Of a stretch of DNA of 64,000 nt, positions 9,530 to 18,502 are shown one piece after another. Made by a program: the position numbers and the translations under genes. Under the pieces are notes generated by a model. That model did no database searches and was not told the origin of the DNA. It saw only the letters and a program-made list of their open reading frames with translations. Origin of the DNA: an uncultured Arenimonas sp. (GTDB taxonomy: Bacteria; Pseudomonadota; Gammaproteobacteria; Xanthomonadales; Xanthomonadaceae); NCBI GenBank assembly GCA_946480565.1, contig CAMLKR010000001.1, positions 9,612 to 73,611 on the forward strand, given 5' to 3'. Within the stretch, counting starts at the first letter, position 1; each line of letters begins with the position of its first letter.

Positions 9530-11834
9530 ATCCGCCCCGCCCACCGGGGCGGCGGCGCTGCGCGCCCGGATCGATGCCGGCGATGCGATGGCCCGCGCCA
9601 TGCCGCACAACGCCGACAAGGCCGACGAGTACGATCCGCGCGCCAGCACGGCGCCCTCGGAAGGCACGCACCTGGCGCCGGAAGACGCCGCTGCCGGCGC
9701 CAGCACGCTCAGCGAGGCCAACGCCAACGCCAAGACCGGCGCCCGCCCCGAACCCGGCGCGGACCCCACCACCGGCCCGCTGGAGCGCGTGCGCGTGGAC
9801 CCGGCGGGGCGTCGCCTCACCACCAACCTGGGCGTGCCGGTCGGGGACAACCAGAACAGCCTGACCGCGGGGCGGCGCGGGCCGGCCCTGCTGAAGGATT
9901 TCATCCTCCGGGAAAAGATCACCCACTTCGACCACGAGCGCATTCCCGAGCGCATCGTGCATGCGCGCGGGTCAGGCGCCCACGGCTATTTCGAATGCAC
10001 CCGCGCCCTTGCCGACCTGACCCGGGCGGCGCCGTTCCGCAAGCGCGGCCAGCGCACGCCGGTGTTCGTGCGCTTCTCCACCGTGCTGGGCGAACGCGGC
10101 TCCAAGGACACCGCACGCGACGCCCGCGGCTTCGCGGTCAAGTTCTACACCGACGAGGGCAACTGGGACCTGGTGGGCAACAACATCCCGGTGTTCTTCA
10201 TCCAGGACGCGATGAAGTTCCCGGACCTGGTGCATGCCGCCAAGCCCGAGCCGCACCACGGCATGCCGCAGGCCGCGGCCGCGCACGACACCTTCTGGGA
10301 TTTCGTCTCGCTGATGCCCGAATCCACCCACATGCTGATGTGGGTGATGTCGGACCGCGGCATCCCGCGCAGCTACCGGATGATGCAGGGCTTCGGCGTG
10401 CACACCTTCCGCCTGGTCAACGCCGCCGGAGAAAGTTCGCTGGTCAAGTTCCACTGGACGCCGAAGCTGGGCGTGCATTCGCTGGTCTGGGACGAGGCGG
10501 TGAAGATCTCGGGCGCCGATCCCGACTACCACCGGCGCGACCTGTGGGACGCGATCGAGGCGGGCGACTACCCCGAATGGGAGCTGGGCATGCAGGTGTT
10601 CAGCGAGGCCCAGGCCGACGCCTTCAGCTTCGACGTGCTCGATCCGACCAAGATCGTGCCCGAAGAACTGGTGCCGGTGATGCCGGTGGGCCGCCTGGTG
10701 CTCGACCGCAACCCCGACAACTTCTTCGCCGAGACCGAGCAGGTGGCCTTCTGCGCCGCGCACGTCATCCCCGGCATCGACTTCACCAACGACCCGCTGT
10801 TGGCCGGGCGCATCCACTCCTACGTGGACACCCAGATCAGCCGGCTGGGCGGGTCGAACTTCCACGAGATCCCGATCAATGCGCCGGTCTGCCCGGTGCA
10901 CAACCACCAGCGCGACGGCATGCACCGCCAGGCCGTGCACCGCGGCCAGGTGGCCTACGAACCGAACTCGCTGGGCGGCGGCTGTCCGTTCCAGGCCGGC
11001 GCCGCCGGCTTCGTCTCCTTCCCCGAACCGGTGCAGGGCGAGGAGCTGCGCGGCAAGCCCGAGCGTTTTGCCGAGCACTTCAACCAGGCGGCGATGTTCT
11101 ACGAAAGCCAGACCGAGGCCGAGAAGCGCCACATCGAGGCGGCGTTCCGCTTCGAGCTGAGCAAGGTCACCGTGCCGGCGATCCGCGAACGCACGGTGGC
11201 GATGCTGCGCAACGCCTCGGAGATGCTGGCGCAGGCGGTCGCCGACGGCCTGGGACTGCCCATGCCGGCCGCGATGCCGCGGGCGCTGGATCCGCCGCCC
11301 GCGCCCGAGGTGAGCGAATCGCCGGCGCTCAGCCAGTTCTCGCTGCCCGGCGAAGCCACCATCCGCAGTCGCCGGATCGCGGTGCTGGTCGCCGACGGGG
11401 TCGACTTGGACACCGCGGCGGCGATCCGCCGTGGCCTGGAAGAGGCGGGGGCGATGGTGCGCTGGGTCGGGCCGCGGGTCGGGCTGCACCGCGCCGGCGG
11501 CGGCGGCGAATTCGAGGCCGAGGCCTCCCTGGAAAGCGAAGCCTCGGTGCTGTTCGACGCGATGGTCGTGCCGGGCGGCGATACCGCGGTCGACCTGCTG
11601 GTGGCCGACGGCCGCGCCATCGAATTCGTGCGCGACCAGTACCGCCACTGCAAGGCCATGCTCGCCGTCGGCGAGGGCCGGCGGCTGTTCGAGGCCGCCG
11701 GGCTCGGCGAGGTGCTGGATGACGCCGGGCTGATCGTCGCGCCGGCCTTCAACCGCGGCCTGGTCTCGGATTTCGCCGCCCAGGTGGCGCGCCACCGCGT
11801 GTTCGAACGCGAGCGGGATCCGCCGGCGGCTTGA
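9510..11834 (+). CDS. katE: Large-subunit catalase HPII
   Basis: This 774-residue protein has the length of HPII catalases rather than the ~490 of small ones. The distal haem residues are visible as H151 (HARGSGAHG) and N224 ([10 protein letters not shown]). The proximal Tyr lies in RIHSYVDTQ (near 438). After residue ~620 comes the flavodoxin/DJ-1-like C-terminal domain typical of the large type. The first ~90 residues are a polar extension. It converts hydrogen peroxide to water and oxygen. The start overlaps the SemiSWEET-like gene by 20 bases. A palindromic hairpin follows the stop. Confidence 0.97.
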   Translation: MTRKSPESAPPTGAAALRARIDAGDAMARAMPHNADKADEYDPRASTAPSEGTHLAPEDAAAGASTLSEANANAKTGARPEPGADPTTGPLERVRVDPAGRRLTTNLGVPVGDNQNSLTAGRRGPALLKDFILREKITHFDHERIPERIVHARGSGAHGYFECTRALADLTRAAPFRKRGQRTPVFVRFSTVLGERGSKDTARDARGFAVKFYTDEGNWDLVGNNIPVFFIQDAMKFPDLVHAAKPEPHHGMPQAAAAHDTFWDFVSLMPESTHMLMWVMSDRGIPRSYRMMQGFGVHTFRLVNAAGESSLVKFHWTPKLGVHSLVWDEAVKISGADPDYHRRDLWDAIEAGDYPEWELGMQVFSEAQADAFSFDVLDPTKIVPEELVPVMPVGRLVLDRNPDNFFAETEQVAFCAAHVIPGIDFTNDPLLAGRIHSYVDTQISRLGGSNFHEIPINAPVCPVHNHQRDGMHRQAVHRGQVAYEPNSLGGGCPFQAGAAGFVSFPEPVQGEELRGKPERFAEHFNQAAMFYESQTEAEKRHIEAAFRFELSKVTVPAIRERTVAMLRNASEMLAQAVADGLGLPMPAAMPRALDPPPAPEVSESPALSQFSLPGEATIRSRRIAVLVADGVDLDTAAAIRRGLEEAGAMVRWVGPRVGLHRAGGGGEFEAEASLESEASVLFDAMVVPGGDTAVDLLVADGRAIEFVRDQYRHCKAMLAVGEGRRLFEAAGLGEVLDDAGLIVAPAFNRGLVSDFAAQVARHRVFERERDPPAA

Positions 11835-11838
11835 TGGG

Positions 11839-11881
11839 GCGCAGCGTCGATCCGCGCAGCGTGCGCCGGTCGACGCTGCGC
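11839..11881. terminator. Stem-loop after katE
   Basis: A perfect 12-base inverted repeat (GCGCAGCGTCGA at 11839-11850, complement at 11870-11881) with a 19-base loop starts five bases after the katE stop. There is no T-run, so termination may be weak or Rho-assisted. Confidence 0.5.
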
Positions 11882-11963
11882 GGGGCGACGCCTATCCTTG
11901 CGCGGGTCCGCTCCGGCCACCTTCCCCGCGCACGGCGGACATCCCCGTCCCGGAGTCCGCCCC

Positions 11964-13322
11964 ATGAAGTTCCTCTTGCGCATCGCCCTCTACCTGCTGG
12001 CGCCGGTCCTGATCGTGTTCGCCGGCATGGGCGCGCTGAGGGGCGCGGCGATGGGCGACCAGGAGCGTGCGGCCGCCGACTGGCTGCGCACGGTGCCGGA
12101 CGGGTCGCCGCAGGACAACGGATATTCCTGGCTGGCGTTTTCCTCCTACGAGGTGCCGGAGGACAAACTGGCTTCGGTGACGGCGTCCGAGGTGGGGCGC
12201 TTCGTCGCCTGGGAAAAGGCGATGGTGCAGGACACCGTCGACCGCTGGGACTTCGCCTTCAACGGGCTGCAGGAACTTTCGGGCGTCGAGTTCGACGGCC
12301 CCCGCGCCCAGGCCTATCCGCAGCGCCCGGACTGGCGTGTTCCCCCGATCTTCTGCGCCGCGCAGAGCCGCGGTTGCCTGGCGCGGATCGCTGCGGCCCC
12401 GGAACCGGTGCGGGCTGAGCTGGCGGCGCAGGCCGGGCGGCTGGAAGCGGCCGAGCGTGCGCTGGCCGCCGGTGAATTCGGCGACCCGTATCCGCCGAGC
12501 ATGTTCGCGCCGCTGCCGCCGATGCAGTACCTCCGCCTGCCCCTGACGCGGGCCGCGCTGCTGGCGGTGGACGGCCACGTCGACGAGGCGATGCGCCGCA
12601 GCTGCGGCCAGCTCGCCGACAGCCGGCGGCTGGCCGCCGACAGCAACATGCTGGTGCACAAGCTGGTGCTGCTGAGCCATGCGCAGGGCGCGGCCGAGCT
12701 GCTGCTCGACCTGCGCCGCGCCCATCCCGGGCGAACGCTACCCGCGAACTGCGCCTCGGCCCTGGCGCCGGTCGTGCCGCAGCACTACCTGGCCTGCGAG
12801 TCGCTGCGCCGCGAAGCGGCCTGGCAGGCCCGCCTCTGGCGGCAGCTGCAGCGGGAGATGACCGGCCGGCCCTTTCCGGCCCAGGTGCTGTTCCGCCATT
12901 TCCTGCAGGACGCCGAGCTGTTGGAGGCCTGGCTGGGCATGAGCTACGCCGGCTACTGCAGCGAGGACTTCACCCGCGCCGCGATGGCCGGCGAGGCGCT
13001 GGTGCCGCCGCCGCCGGTGGTCGCCGTGGACGACCCGCGCTGCGCGCTGGCCAGCCTGAGCTGCCGGATGTTGACCGACAGCCTGGCGGTGCAGGGCATC
13101 AAGTATCAGGCGCGCATGCAGCAGCTTTCCGCGAAACTGCAGCTGCTGCTGGCGGCGCATGAAGTCGCCGACGGCAGGGCCACGGTGGATGGCCTGCTGG
13201 CCCGGGGCATTCCCGGCCACACCCTGTCGCTGGACCCGACCGGGCGGATCCGCCTCGCCTCCGGCCCCGGCATGCGGGAGCCGCTGGCCTTCGACCTCGA
13301 ACTGCTGCCGGCCGCGGACTGA
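11964..13322 (+). CDS. Hypothetical membrane-anchored protein
   Basis: This 452-residue protein is of unrecognised family. The start at 11964 places an MKFLLRIALYLLAPVLIVFAG segment first, a signal-anchor helix of about 20 residues; an upstream start at 11898 would bury it. The rest is soluble, Ala/Leu/Arg-rich and mostly helical, with several Cys (ALASLSCRML, SRGCLARI, MRRSCGQLA) and no recognisable catalytic motif. It probably faces the periplasm. No operon partner: the next gene is convergent, 19 bases away. Confidence 0.75.
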   Translation: MKFLLRIALYLLAPVLIVFAGMGALRGAAMGDQERAAADWLRTVPDGSPQDNGYSWLAFSSYEVPEDKLASVTASEVGRFVAWEKAMVQDTVDRWDFAFNGLQELSGVEFDGPRAQAYPQRPDWRVPPIFCAAQSRGCLARIAAAPEPVRAELAAQAGRLEAAERALAAGEFGDPYPPSMFAPLPPMQYLRLPLTRAALLAVDGHVDEAMRRSCGQLADSRRLAADSNMLVHKLVLLSHAQGAAELLLDLRRAHPGRTLPANCASALAPVVPQHYLACESLRREAAWQARLWRQLQREMTGRPFPAQVLFRHFLQDAELLEAWLGMSYAGYCSEDFTRAAMAGEALVPPPPVVAVDDPRCALASLSCRMLTDSLAVQGIKYQARMQQLSAKLQLLLAAHEVADGRATVDGLLARGIPGHTLSLDPTGRIRLASGPGMREPLAFDLELLPAAD

Positions 13323-13341
13323 GTCCGCTGCGCGCGACGGC

Positions 13342-14307
13342 TCACGCCAGCCGCCACAGCGCGCGGGCTTCTTCGGCGACCAGGTCGGGAAACTCCTCGG
13401 GGAAGAACAGGTTGGCGCCTTCGATGCGGCGCACGCCCTGCAGGTTGCCGAGCGTGCGCTCCAGCCAGGCCGCGCCTTCGGTGGAGAAGGTGGTGTCGCC
13501 CATGCCCCAGACCACGCGGCTGGGAATGCGCGATGCGCGCAGCGCGGCTGCGGTCCCGGCCAGCACGTTCCGTTCGAGGCCGATCGCGTAGGCGTGGGTG
13601 CCGTCGGGGTTGGCGACCAGCGGCGCCAGGTAGACGTCCACCGCTTCGTCGGTGGGGTTGTGGCGGAAGGTGTAGGTCAGGCCGCCGAGTCCTTGCGCCG
13701 AACGCGCCAGGTCCGGGTCGTGCAGCCACGGCGCCAGCCATTCGGCGACGAAGCGGCCCTCGTGCGCCAGCGCGATCACCGGCAGCAGGGGCTTGGGCGG
13801 GCAGTCGATCTCGGTGTCGCCATTGGTCAGCAGCAGGCTGCGCACGCGGTCCGGATGGCCGATCGCGAGCAGTTGCGCCACCGCGCTGCCGCTGTCGTTC
13901 GCGACCACGTCGGCGCGCGCCACGCCCAGGTGGTCCAGCAGCGCCAGCAGCATGCCCACCTGGTCGGCCGGCGCCACGCCCTGGCCGGCCGCGACCCGCG
14001 TGAAGCCGTGGCCCATGAAGTCGGGCGCTATGCAGCGGCGGTCGGCGCACAGGCGGTCGATCACGCCGCGCCACTGGAAGCCGTTGAGCGGGAAGCCGTG
14101 CAGGAACAGCGCGGCGTCGCCTTCACCGCGTTCGAAATACGCGATGTCGCCGAAGCGCGTGGCGGCGTAGCGGCGCGCGGCGTGGAAGGCGGCGCGGTCC
14201 ATCGGCGGCACGGCGGTCTCGGCGCGCAGGCCCTGCGGCCCGCCGCAGCCGGCCAGTGCGGTGGCGGCGAGGCCGCCGGTGGCGATCAGGAAATGGCGGC
14301 GCTGCAT
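13342..14307 (-). CDS. Alpha/beta hydrolase, epoxide hydrolase/dehalogenase-like lipoprotein
   Basis: This 321-residue protein starts at 14307 with MQRRHFLIATGG, a twin-arginine-like leader, ending in the lipobox LAGC, so it is probably exported and lipidated. The alpha/beta fold has the oxyanion motif LHGFPLNGFQW. The nucleophile elbow ANDSGSA has Asp at the position of the epoxide hydrolase/haloalkane dehalogenase nucleophile, rather than GxSxG. The substrate is unknown. It is divergent from an XRE regulator, which probably controls it through the operator at 14375-14403. Confidence 0.83.
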   Translation of the reverse strand: MQRRHFLIATGGLAATALAGCGGPQGLRAETAVPPMDRAAFHAARRYAATRFGDIAYFERGEGDAALFLHGFPLNGFQWRGVIDRLCADRRCIAPDFMGHGFTRVAAGQGVAPADQVGMLLALLDHLGVARADVVANDSGSAVAQLLAIGHPDRVRSLLLTNGDTEIDCPPKPLLPVIALAHEGRFVAEWLAPWLHDPDLARSAQGLGGLTYTFRHNPTDEAVDVYLAPLVANPDGTHAYAIGLERNVLAGTAAALRASRIPSRVVWGMGDTTFSTEGAAWLERTLGNLQGVRRIEGANLFFPEEFPDLVAEEARALWRLA

Positions 14308-14374
14308 GGTGGTCTCCGGCGTGGACGGTGGCGCCAAGGTGACCATCCGCGTGTTCGGCCTCAATGCCCGCGCG

Positions 14375-14403
14375 GGTCATGCCGACATGACCTGCCAGGT
14401 CAT
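14375..14403. promoter_or_regulatory. Triple GGTCAT half-site operator
   Basis: Within the hydrolase/XRE divergent region lies a perfect 8-1-8 palindrome ATGACCTG-C-CAGGTCAT (14387-14403). A third half-site GGTCAT (14375-14380) forms a second inverted repeat with the central ATGACC. This is a likely binding site for the adjacent XRE regulator; the assignment is inferred from position. Confidence 0.6.
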
Positions 14404-14469
14404 CGCCCGCGACAGGTCCGCGGCCTATGCTTGGCCCGCGGGATGTTCCGCCGTCCGACGATGCCGCCC

Positions 14470-15276
14470 ATGTCCGCTGCTCCCATCGGCCTGCTGCTGC
14501 GCGAATGGCGCGCGGCGCGACGCCTGAGCCAACTCGACCTGTCCCTGGCGGCCGGCGTTTCCACCCGCCACATCAGCTACGTCGAGACCGGCAAGGCCCG
14601 TCCCAGCCGCGAGCTGGTCACGCGCCTGGCCGACACGCTGGAGATGCCGCTGCGCGAGCGCAACGCGCTGCTAGTGGCCGCCGGCTTCGCGCCGAAATAC
14701 CCCGAGACGGTGCTCGATACGCCGGCGCTGGCGGCGGTGCGGCGCGCCATCGATTCGATCCTGCGGCAGCAGGAGCCGTACCCCGCCTTCCTGCTGAACC
14801 GGCACTGGGACGTGCTGGCCGCCAACGCCGCGGCCGCGCGGGTCACCGGCTTCCTGCTCGACGGCCGAGCCAATCCGCAGACCAACATGATCCGCCAGTT
14901 CTTCGACCCCGAGGCGCTGCGCGGCGCGGTCCGCAACTGGGAAGAGATCGCCCGCGACCTGATCCGCCACCTGCACATCGAAGTCGCCGCCGCGCCGTCC
15001 GACGGCGCCGCGCGCGAGCTGCTCAGGGACGTGCTGGCTTATCCCGGCGTGCCGGCCAGCTGGCGCCTGCGCGACGTCGGCGCCTCGCCGGCGCCGCTGC
15101 TGACGACGGTGTTCGAGAAGAACGGCCGCGAACTGCGCTTCTTCTCCACCATCACCACCTTCGGCACGCCGCACGACGTGACCCTGGACGAGCTGCGGAT
15201 CGAATGCGCCTTCCCCGAAGACGAGGCCACGGCCGCCTTCTGCCGCGAACTGCGCGACGCAGCCGACACGGGATAG
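14470..15276 (+). CDS. XRE-family regulator with MmyB-like ligand-binding domain
   Basis: This 268-residue protein has an N-terminal helix-turn-helix (residues ~8-62: RRLSQLDLSLAAGVS, then HISYVETGKARPS). It is followed by an MmyB-type domain (NRHWDVLAANAAA, then NMIRQFFDP, then FGTPHDVTLDELRIE) that in relatives binds fatty-acid-like ligands. The start MSAAPIG at 14470 is chosen; in-frame ATGs at 14443 and 14461 are possible. It is divergent from the hydrolase at 13342, and such regulators usually control their neighbouring oxidoreductase or hydrolase. The GGTCAT operator lies 66 bases upstream. Confidence 0.9.
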   Translation: MSAAPIGLLLREWRAARRLSQLDLSLAAGVSTRHISYVETGKARPSRELVTRLADTLEMPLRERNALLVAAGFAPKYPETVLDTPALAAVRRAIDSILRQQEPYPAFLLNRHWDVLAANAAAARVTGFLLDGRANPQTNMIRQFFDPEALRGAVRNWEEIARDLIRHLHIEVAAAPSDGAARELLRDVLAYPGVPASWRLRDVGASPAPLLTTVFEKNGRELRFFSTITTFGTPHDVTLDELRIECAFPEDEATAAFCRELRDAADTG

Positions 15277-15356
15277 CACGCTTTCGACGAGCGTTCCAGA
15301 CCGCAGCCGTGGCGCAACCATGGGCCACGCCCACCGCCCTGCCGAAGGAACCGCCC

Positions 15357-15986
15357 ATGTCCGCCCTTCCGATGTCCGAACCCTTCACCCGCGGCGGTCG
15401 CGACCGCGCGCTGCCGCCGCTGCTGCTCACGCTGTCGCTGTGCCTGGGCTTCGGGCTGGGCGTGCAGGCCCTGGTGATGCTGGCGATGGCGGGCCAGGGC
15501 CAGCTGCCGCAGGCGCCGCGCCTGCTGGCCGACGCCGCGCGCCTGCTGGTGCTGTGCGCGGGCACCGGGCTGGGCCTGGTGATCGCCGCGGGCGTGTCGA
15601 AAGGGCGCTGGGGCCTGGCGATGGGACTGGCCGGCATCGGCGCGGCGCTGGCCTTCCTGCTGGCCCGCTTCATCCAGATCGCGACGCTGCGCGCCCTGAC
15701 CGGCGGCGACATCCATGGCGCCATGCCCTGGGCCGACGCCGCGCTGCACGGCCTCGTGTTCGCCCTGCTGGCCGGCGCACTGCCGCTGCTGGCGCGGGAA
15801 GGCGCGGGCCTGCGGGCACCAGCCTGCCTGGGCGCCGCGCTGGGCAGCATCGCCTTCGCGGTGGAGTGGGCGACCCTGCCCGGGGACGCCGACCTGCTGA
15901 CGCGCGCCCTGATGGACATCGGCGTCGCGGCGGGCCTGGCCCTGGCGCTGTCGCTGGCGCCGCGGATCGGACGCCGCCGCGGCTGA
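15357..15986 (+). CDS. Multi-pass inner-membrane protein (hypothetical)
   Basis: This 209-residue protein has about five or six hydrophobic helices (near residues 22-45, 60-80, 86-106, 127-145, 150-170 and 185-202). Loops are rich in Gly, Ala and Arg, with no recognised transport or catalytic motif. A GAAGGA ribosome-binding site precedes ATG 15357. It sits 80 bases after the XRE gene on the same strand, so it could be part of its regulon. Function unknown. Confidence 0.72.
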   Translation: MSALPMSEPFTRGGRDRALPPLLLTLSLCLGFGLGVQALVMLAMAGQGQLPQAPRLLADAARLLVLCAGTGLGLVIAAGVSKGRWGLAMGLAGIGAALAFLLARFIQIATLRALTGGDIHGAMPWADAALHGLVFALLAGALPLLAREGAGLRAPACLGAALGSIAFAVEWATLPGDADLLTRALMDIGVAAGLALALSLAPRIGRRRG

Positions 15987-16033
15987 CCGGCGCGGCGCTT
16001 CGGATCGGGCCGCGGCTTCACTATGCTGCGGCC

Positions 16034-17071
16034 ATGCCCGACCCGCAGCCGCCGACCACCGACCAGCTCAGCACGCCCCTGGCCTGGGCCGATGCCCAGG
16101 GCCGGCTGCTGGGCTGCAATGCCGCCTTCGCCAGCTGGCTGGGCGTGAGCGCGCGCCGCCTGGCCGGCGTGGGCCTGTCCGAACTCGATGCCGAGGCCGG
16201 GCGCCTGGACGAACTGCTGCCGCGCCTGCCTTCGTCGGGCGAGGCGGTGCGCGTGCGCCGCGCGCGCCTCGCCTTCCCGGGCGGCAGCGAACGTTTCGCG
16301 GACCTGTGGCTGGCGCGCGGCGAGGACGGCGGCCTGCGCCTGGAGGCGCACCTGGCCGAGGAATTCCCCGGCGAGGACCCCGCCACGGCCCTGCCCGCCG
16401 CGCTGTCGGCGGCACTGAAGGGACTGGCGCACGAGATCCGCAATCCACTGGCGGGCATGAAGGGTGCCGCGCAGCTGCTGGCGCGCCGCGTCGAGGGCGA
16501 CGACACCCGCGAACTGGTGGACCTGATCGGCAGCGAAGTCGACCGGCTCGCGGCCCTGGTCGACCGCCTGCTGAACCCGGCGCCGCCGCGCGAGTTCGCG
16601 CCCACCAATATCCACGCGGTGCTCGAGCGCGTGCGCCAGCTGGCGGAGGTGGAGGCGGGCTGGGCGATCAAGCTGGTGCGCGACTTCGACCCCTCGCTGC
16701 CGGAGTTTCCCGGTGACGCCGATCGCCTGGCCCAGGCGCTCTGGAACCTGGTGCGCAACGCGCTCGAATCCGGCGCGACGACGGTGCAGCTGCGCACCCG
16801 CGCCGAACACCACCTGCTGATCGGCGACAGCGCGCACCGCCTGGCCGTGCGCGTCGAGATCGCCGACGACGGCCGCGGCGTGCCCGAGGACCTGGCCGAA
16901 CGCATCTTCCTGCCCCTGGTCAGCGGCCGCGCCGAAGGCAGCGGGCTCGGCCTGCCCCTGGCCCAGCAGGTCGCCCGCGAACACCGGGGCTCCCTGAGCT
17001 ACCGCTCAAGGCCGGGCCATACGGTTTTCACGCTGCTGATCCCGGTCCCGGACGAACCCGACCCCACCTGA
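16034..17071 (+). CDS. ntrB: Nitrogen-regulation sensor histidine kinase NtrB
   Basis: This 345-residue soluble kinase has a PAS-like N-terminal domain (about 1-110), the H-box LAHEIRNPLAGMKGA with phosphorylated H133, an N-box (LWNLVRNALESGA) and G-boxes (DDGRGVPE, GSGLGLPLA). This is the size and order of NtrB/GlnL, which phosphorylates NtrC when glutamine is low and is controlled by PII. Unusually, ntrC does not follow; a matching ntrC lies 7.9 kb downstream at 24923. A long REP-like palindrome starts five bases after the stop. Confidence 0.87.
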   Translation: MPDPQPPTTDQLSTPLAWADAQGRLLGCNAAFASWLGVSARRLAGVGLSELDAEAGRLDELLPRLPSSGEAVRVRRARLAFPGGSERFADLWLARGEDGGLRLEAHLAEEFPGEDPATALPAALSAALKGLAHEIRNPLAGMKGAAQLLARRVEGDDTRELVDLIGSEVDRLAALVDRLLNPAPPREFAPTNIHAVLERVRQLAEVEAGWAIKLVRDFDPSLPEFPGDADRLAQALWNLVRNALESGATTVQLRTRAEHHLLIGDSAHRLAVRVEIADDGRGVPEDLAERIFLPLVSGRAEGSGLGLPLAQQVAREHRGSLSYRSRPGHTVFTLLIPVPDEPDPT

Positions 17072-17076
17072 TCCGC

Positions 17077-17140
17077 CCCCAAAATCCGGGGTCAGAGTCG
17101 ATTTATCCAGATAAATCGACTCTGACCCCGGATTCTGGGG
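17077..17140. repeat. REP-like long palindrome 1
   Basis: The arms at 17083-17107 and 17110-17134 (25 bases each) are perfectly complementary with a 2-base loop. Allowing one mismatch they extend to 31 bases (17077-17140). The core AATCCGGGGTCAGAGT is shared with the palindrome at 51009-51095. It lies between the ntrB stop and the gntR operator, where it can also act as a terminator. The GGGGTCAGAGT-type core resembles REP elements moved by RAYT transposases in related bacteria, an inference from memory. Confidence 0.8.
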
Positions 17141-17157
17141 CTTGTCGGGGCGGGAGT

Positions 17158-17193
17158 CACTGTGCATACTGTGCCTAGCACAGAAGCACAGTG
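17158..17193. promoter_or_regulatory. Nested ACTGTGC/GCACAGT operator of gntR
   Basis: Two direct ACTGTGC half-sites (17159-17165, 17168-17174) face two AGCACAG half-sites (17177-17183, 17185-17191). Together they form an inner palindrome CTGTGC-CTA-GCACAG and an outer pair CACTGTGC/GCACAGTG. It ends five bases before the GTG of gntR, so a bound repressor would block initiation. It is probably the autoregulatory site. Confidence 0.75.
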
Positions 17194-17198
17194 ACCCC

Positions 17199-17621
17199 GT
17201 GAACCCCGAACTCTTCCTGTCCGCCAGCGATCCGCGGCCGATGTACCAGCAGATCGTCGACCAGGTCACCGCCAAGGTGATGGCCGGCGACTGGACGGCC
17301 GGCCAGCCGCTGCCTTCGATCCGCGAACTGGCGGCGGCCAGCCGGGTCAGCGTGATCACGGTGCGCCGCGCCTACGAGGACCTCGAGCGCGCGGGCGTCA
17401 TCGCCACCCGCCAGGGCAAGGGCTCGGTGGTGGCCGAACGCGCCGACCTGCCCACCGTGCTGATGCACGAGGAACTGCAGCGCCAGCTCGCCGCCCTGCT
17501 GGCCATCGCGGCCCGCCTGGGCCTGCCCCGCGGCGAACTGCACCGGCTGATCGACCAGGCCGCCGACCCCGACCCGGGCGCCGCGGCCGACCCCACCACC
17601 CCGCAAGGATCCACGCCATGA
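17199..17621 (+). CDS. GntR-family (YtrA-type) transcriptional regulator
   Basis: This 140-residue protein has an N-terminal winged helix (PMYQQIVDQV, LPSIRELAAASRVSVITVRRAYEDLERAGVI split over residues ~12-70) and only a short C-terminal helical tail. That is the YtrA subfamily layout, which controls ABC transporter operons. GTG 17199 is chosen because an upstream start at 17142 would run through the palindromic operator. The stop overlaps the ABC ATPase start (ATGA). It probably represses this operon until an unknown signal, often cell-envelope stress in relatives. Confidence 0.9.
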   Translation: MNPELFLSASDPRPMYQQIVDQVTAKVMAGDWTAGQPLPSIRELAAASRVSVITVRRAYEDLERAGVIATRQGKGSVVAERADLPTVLMHEELQRQLAALLAIAARLGLPRGELHRLIDQAADPDPGAAADPTTPQGSTP

Positions 17622-18502
17622 GCCTCGCCTTTTCCCTGACCGGCATCGCCAAGCGTTACCCGCACTTCGCGCTGCAGGACATCACGCTGGACCTGCCCGA
17701 GGGCCAGGTGATGGGCCTGGTCGGCGTGAATGGCGCCGGCAAGACCACCCTGCTGCGCCTGCTCACCGGCCTGGCTGCGGCCGACGCCGGTGAAGTGACC
17801 GTGCTCGGCCACCGCCTGCCCGAACACCAGGTCGCCGCCAAGCGCGACATCGGTTTCGCGTCCGAAGACATGCGCCTCTACCGTGGTCAGTCGCTGCGCT
17901 GGCACATGGACCTGGTGCGCGGCATCTACCCCGGCTGGGACGAAAGTTACGCCGCCGAACTGATCAAACGTTTCGAGATTCGCCCGGAACAGACCTTGGG
18001 CGGCTTTTCGCACGGCCAGCGCGTCAAGGCCCTGCTGCTGCTGTGCCTGGCGCGCCGCCCGCGCCTGCTGCTGCTGGACGAACCCACCACCGGGCTCGAC
18101 CCGGTGGCGCGCATCGAAGTGCTGGAAGCCCTGGCCGACGTGCTGCGCGACGAAAGCCGCAGCGTGCTGTTCTCCTCGCACAACACCCACGACGTCGAAC
18201 AGCTTGCCGACACCATCACCTTCCTGCACAAGGGCCGGCTGGTGGCCTCGGACGACAAACACGCCTTCGTGGACCGCTGGCGCCGCGTGGTCTGCCAGGG
18301 CGCACTGCCAGCGGGCATCGAGGCCTGGCCGGAAATCGCCAGCGCCCGCGCCAACGGCAGCCTGGTCGAGATCAAGGCCCGCGCCTGGACCGACGACCTG
18401 CCCGCGCGCCTGGCCGCCCAGGGCCTGCAGGTGCAGCGCAGCGATGCGATGGCCCTGGAAGACATCTTCATCACCGCCGTCCGCTCGGGAGCCGTGGCAT
18501 GA
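17618..18502 (+). CDS. ABC transporter ATP-binding protein
   Basis: This 294-residue ATPase has Walker A GVNGAGKT (36-43), a Q-loop region, signature FSHGQ (near 130, a variant of LSGGQ), Walker B LLLLDEPTTGLD and the H-loop FSSHN. A ~70-residue C-terminal extension follows, typical of export-type ATPases. It energises the permease at 18499, with which it overlaps by 4 bases. Exporters controlled by YtrA-type regulators often handle peptides or membrane-active compounds; the substrate here is unknown. Confidence 0.93.
   Translation: MSLAFSLTGIAKRYPHFALQDITLDLPEGQVMGLVGVNGAGKTTLLRLLTGLAAADAGEVTVLGHRLPEHQVAAKRDIGFASEDMRLYRGQSLRWHMDLVRGIYPGWDESYAAELIKRFEIRPEQTLGGFSHGQRVKALLLLCLARRPRLLLLDEPTTGLDPVARIEVLEALADVLRDESRSVLFSSHNTHDVEQLADTITFLHKGRLVASDDKHAFVDRWRRVVCQGALPAGIEAWPEIASARANGSLVEIKARAWTDDLPARLAAQGLQVQRSDAMALEDIFITAVRSGAVA

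Noticed and set aside
17077..17140. A CRISPR or phage attachment site
   Set aside because: The repeat is an inverted palindrome without spaced direct repeats, and no integrase or cas gene is near.
17142..17198. An earlier start for the GntR gene
   Set aside because: It would translate the palindromic operator; the family's N-terminus fits GTG 17199.
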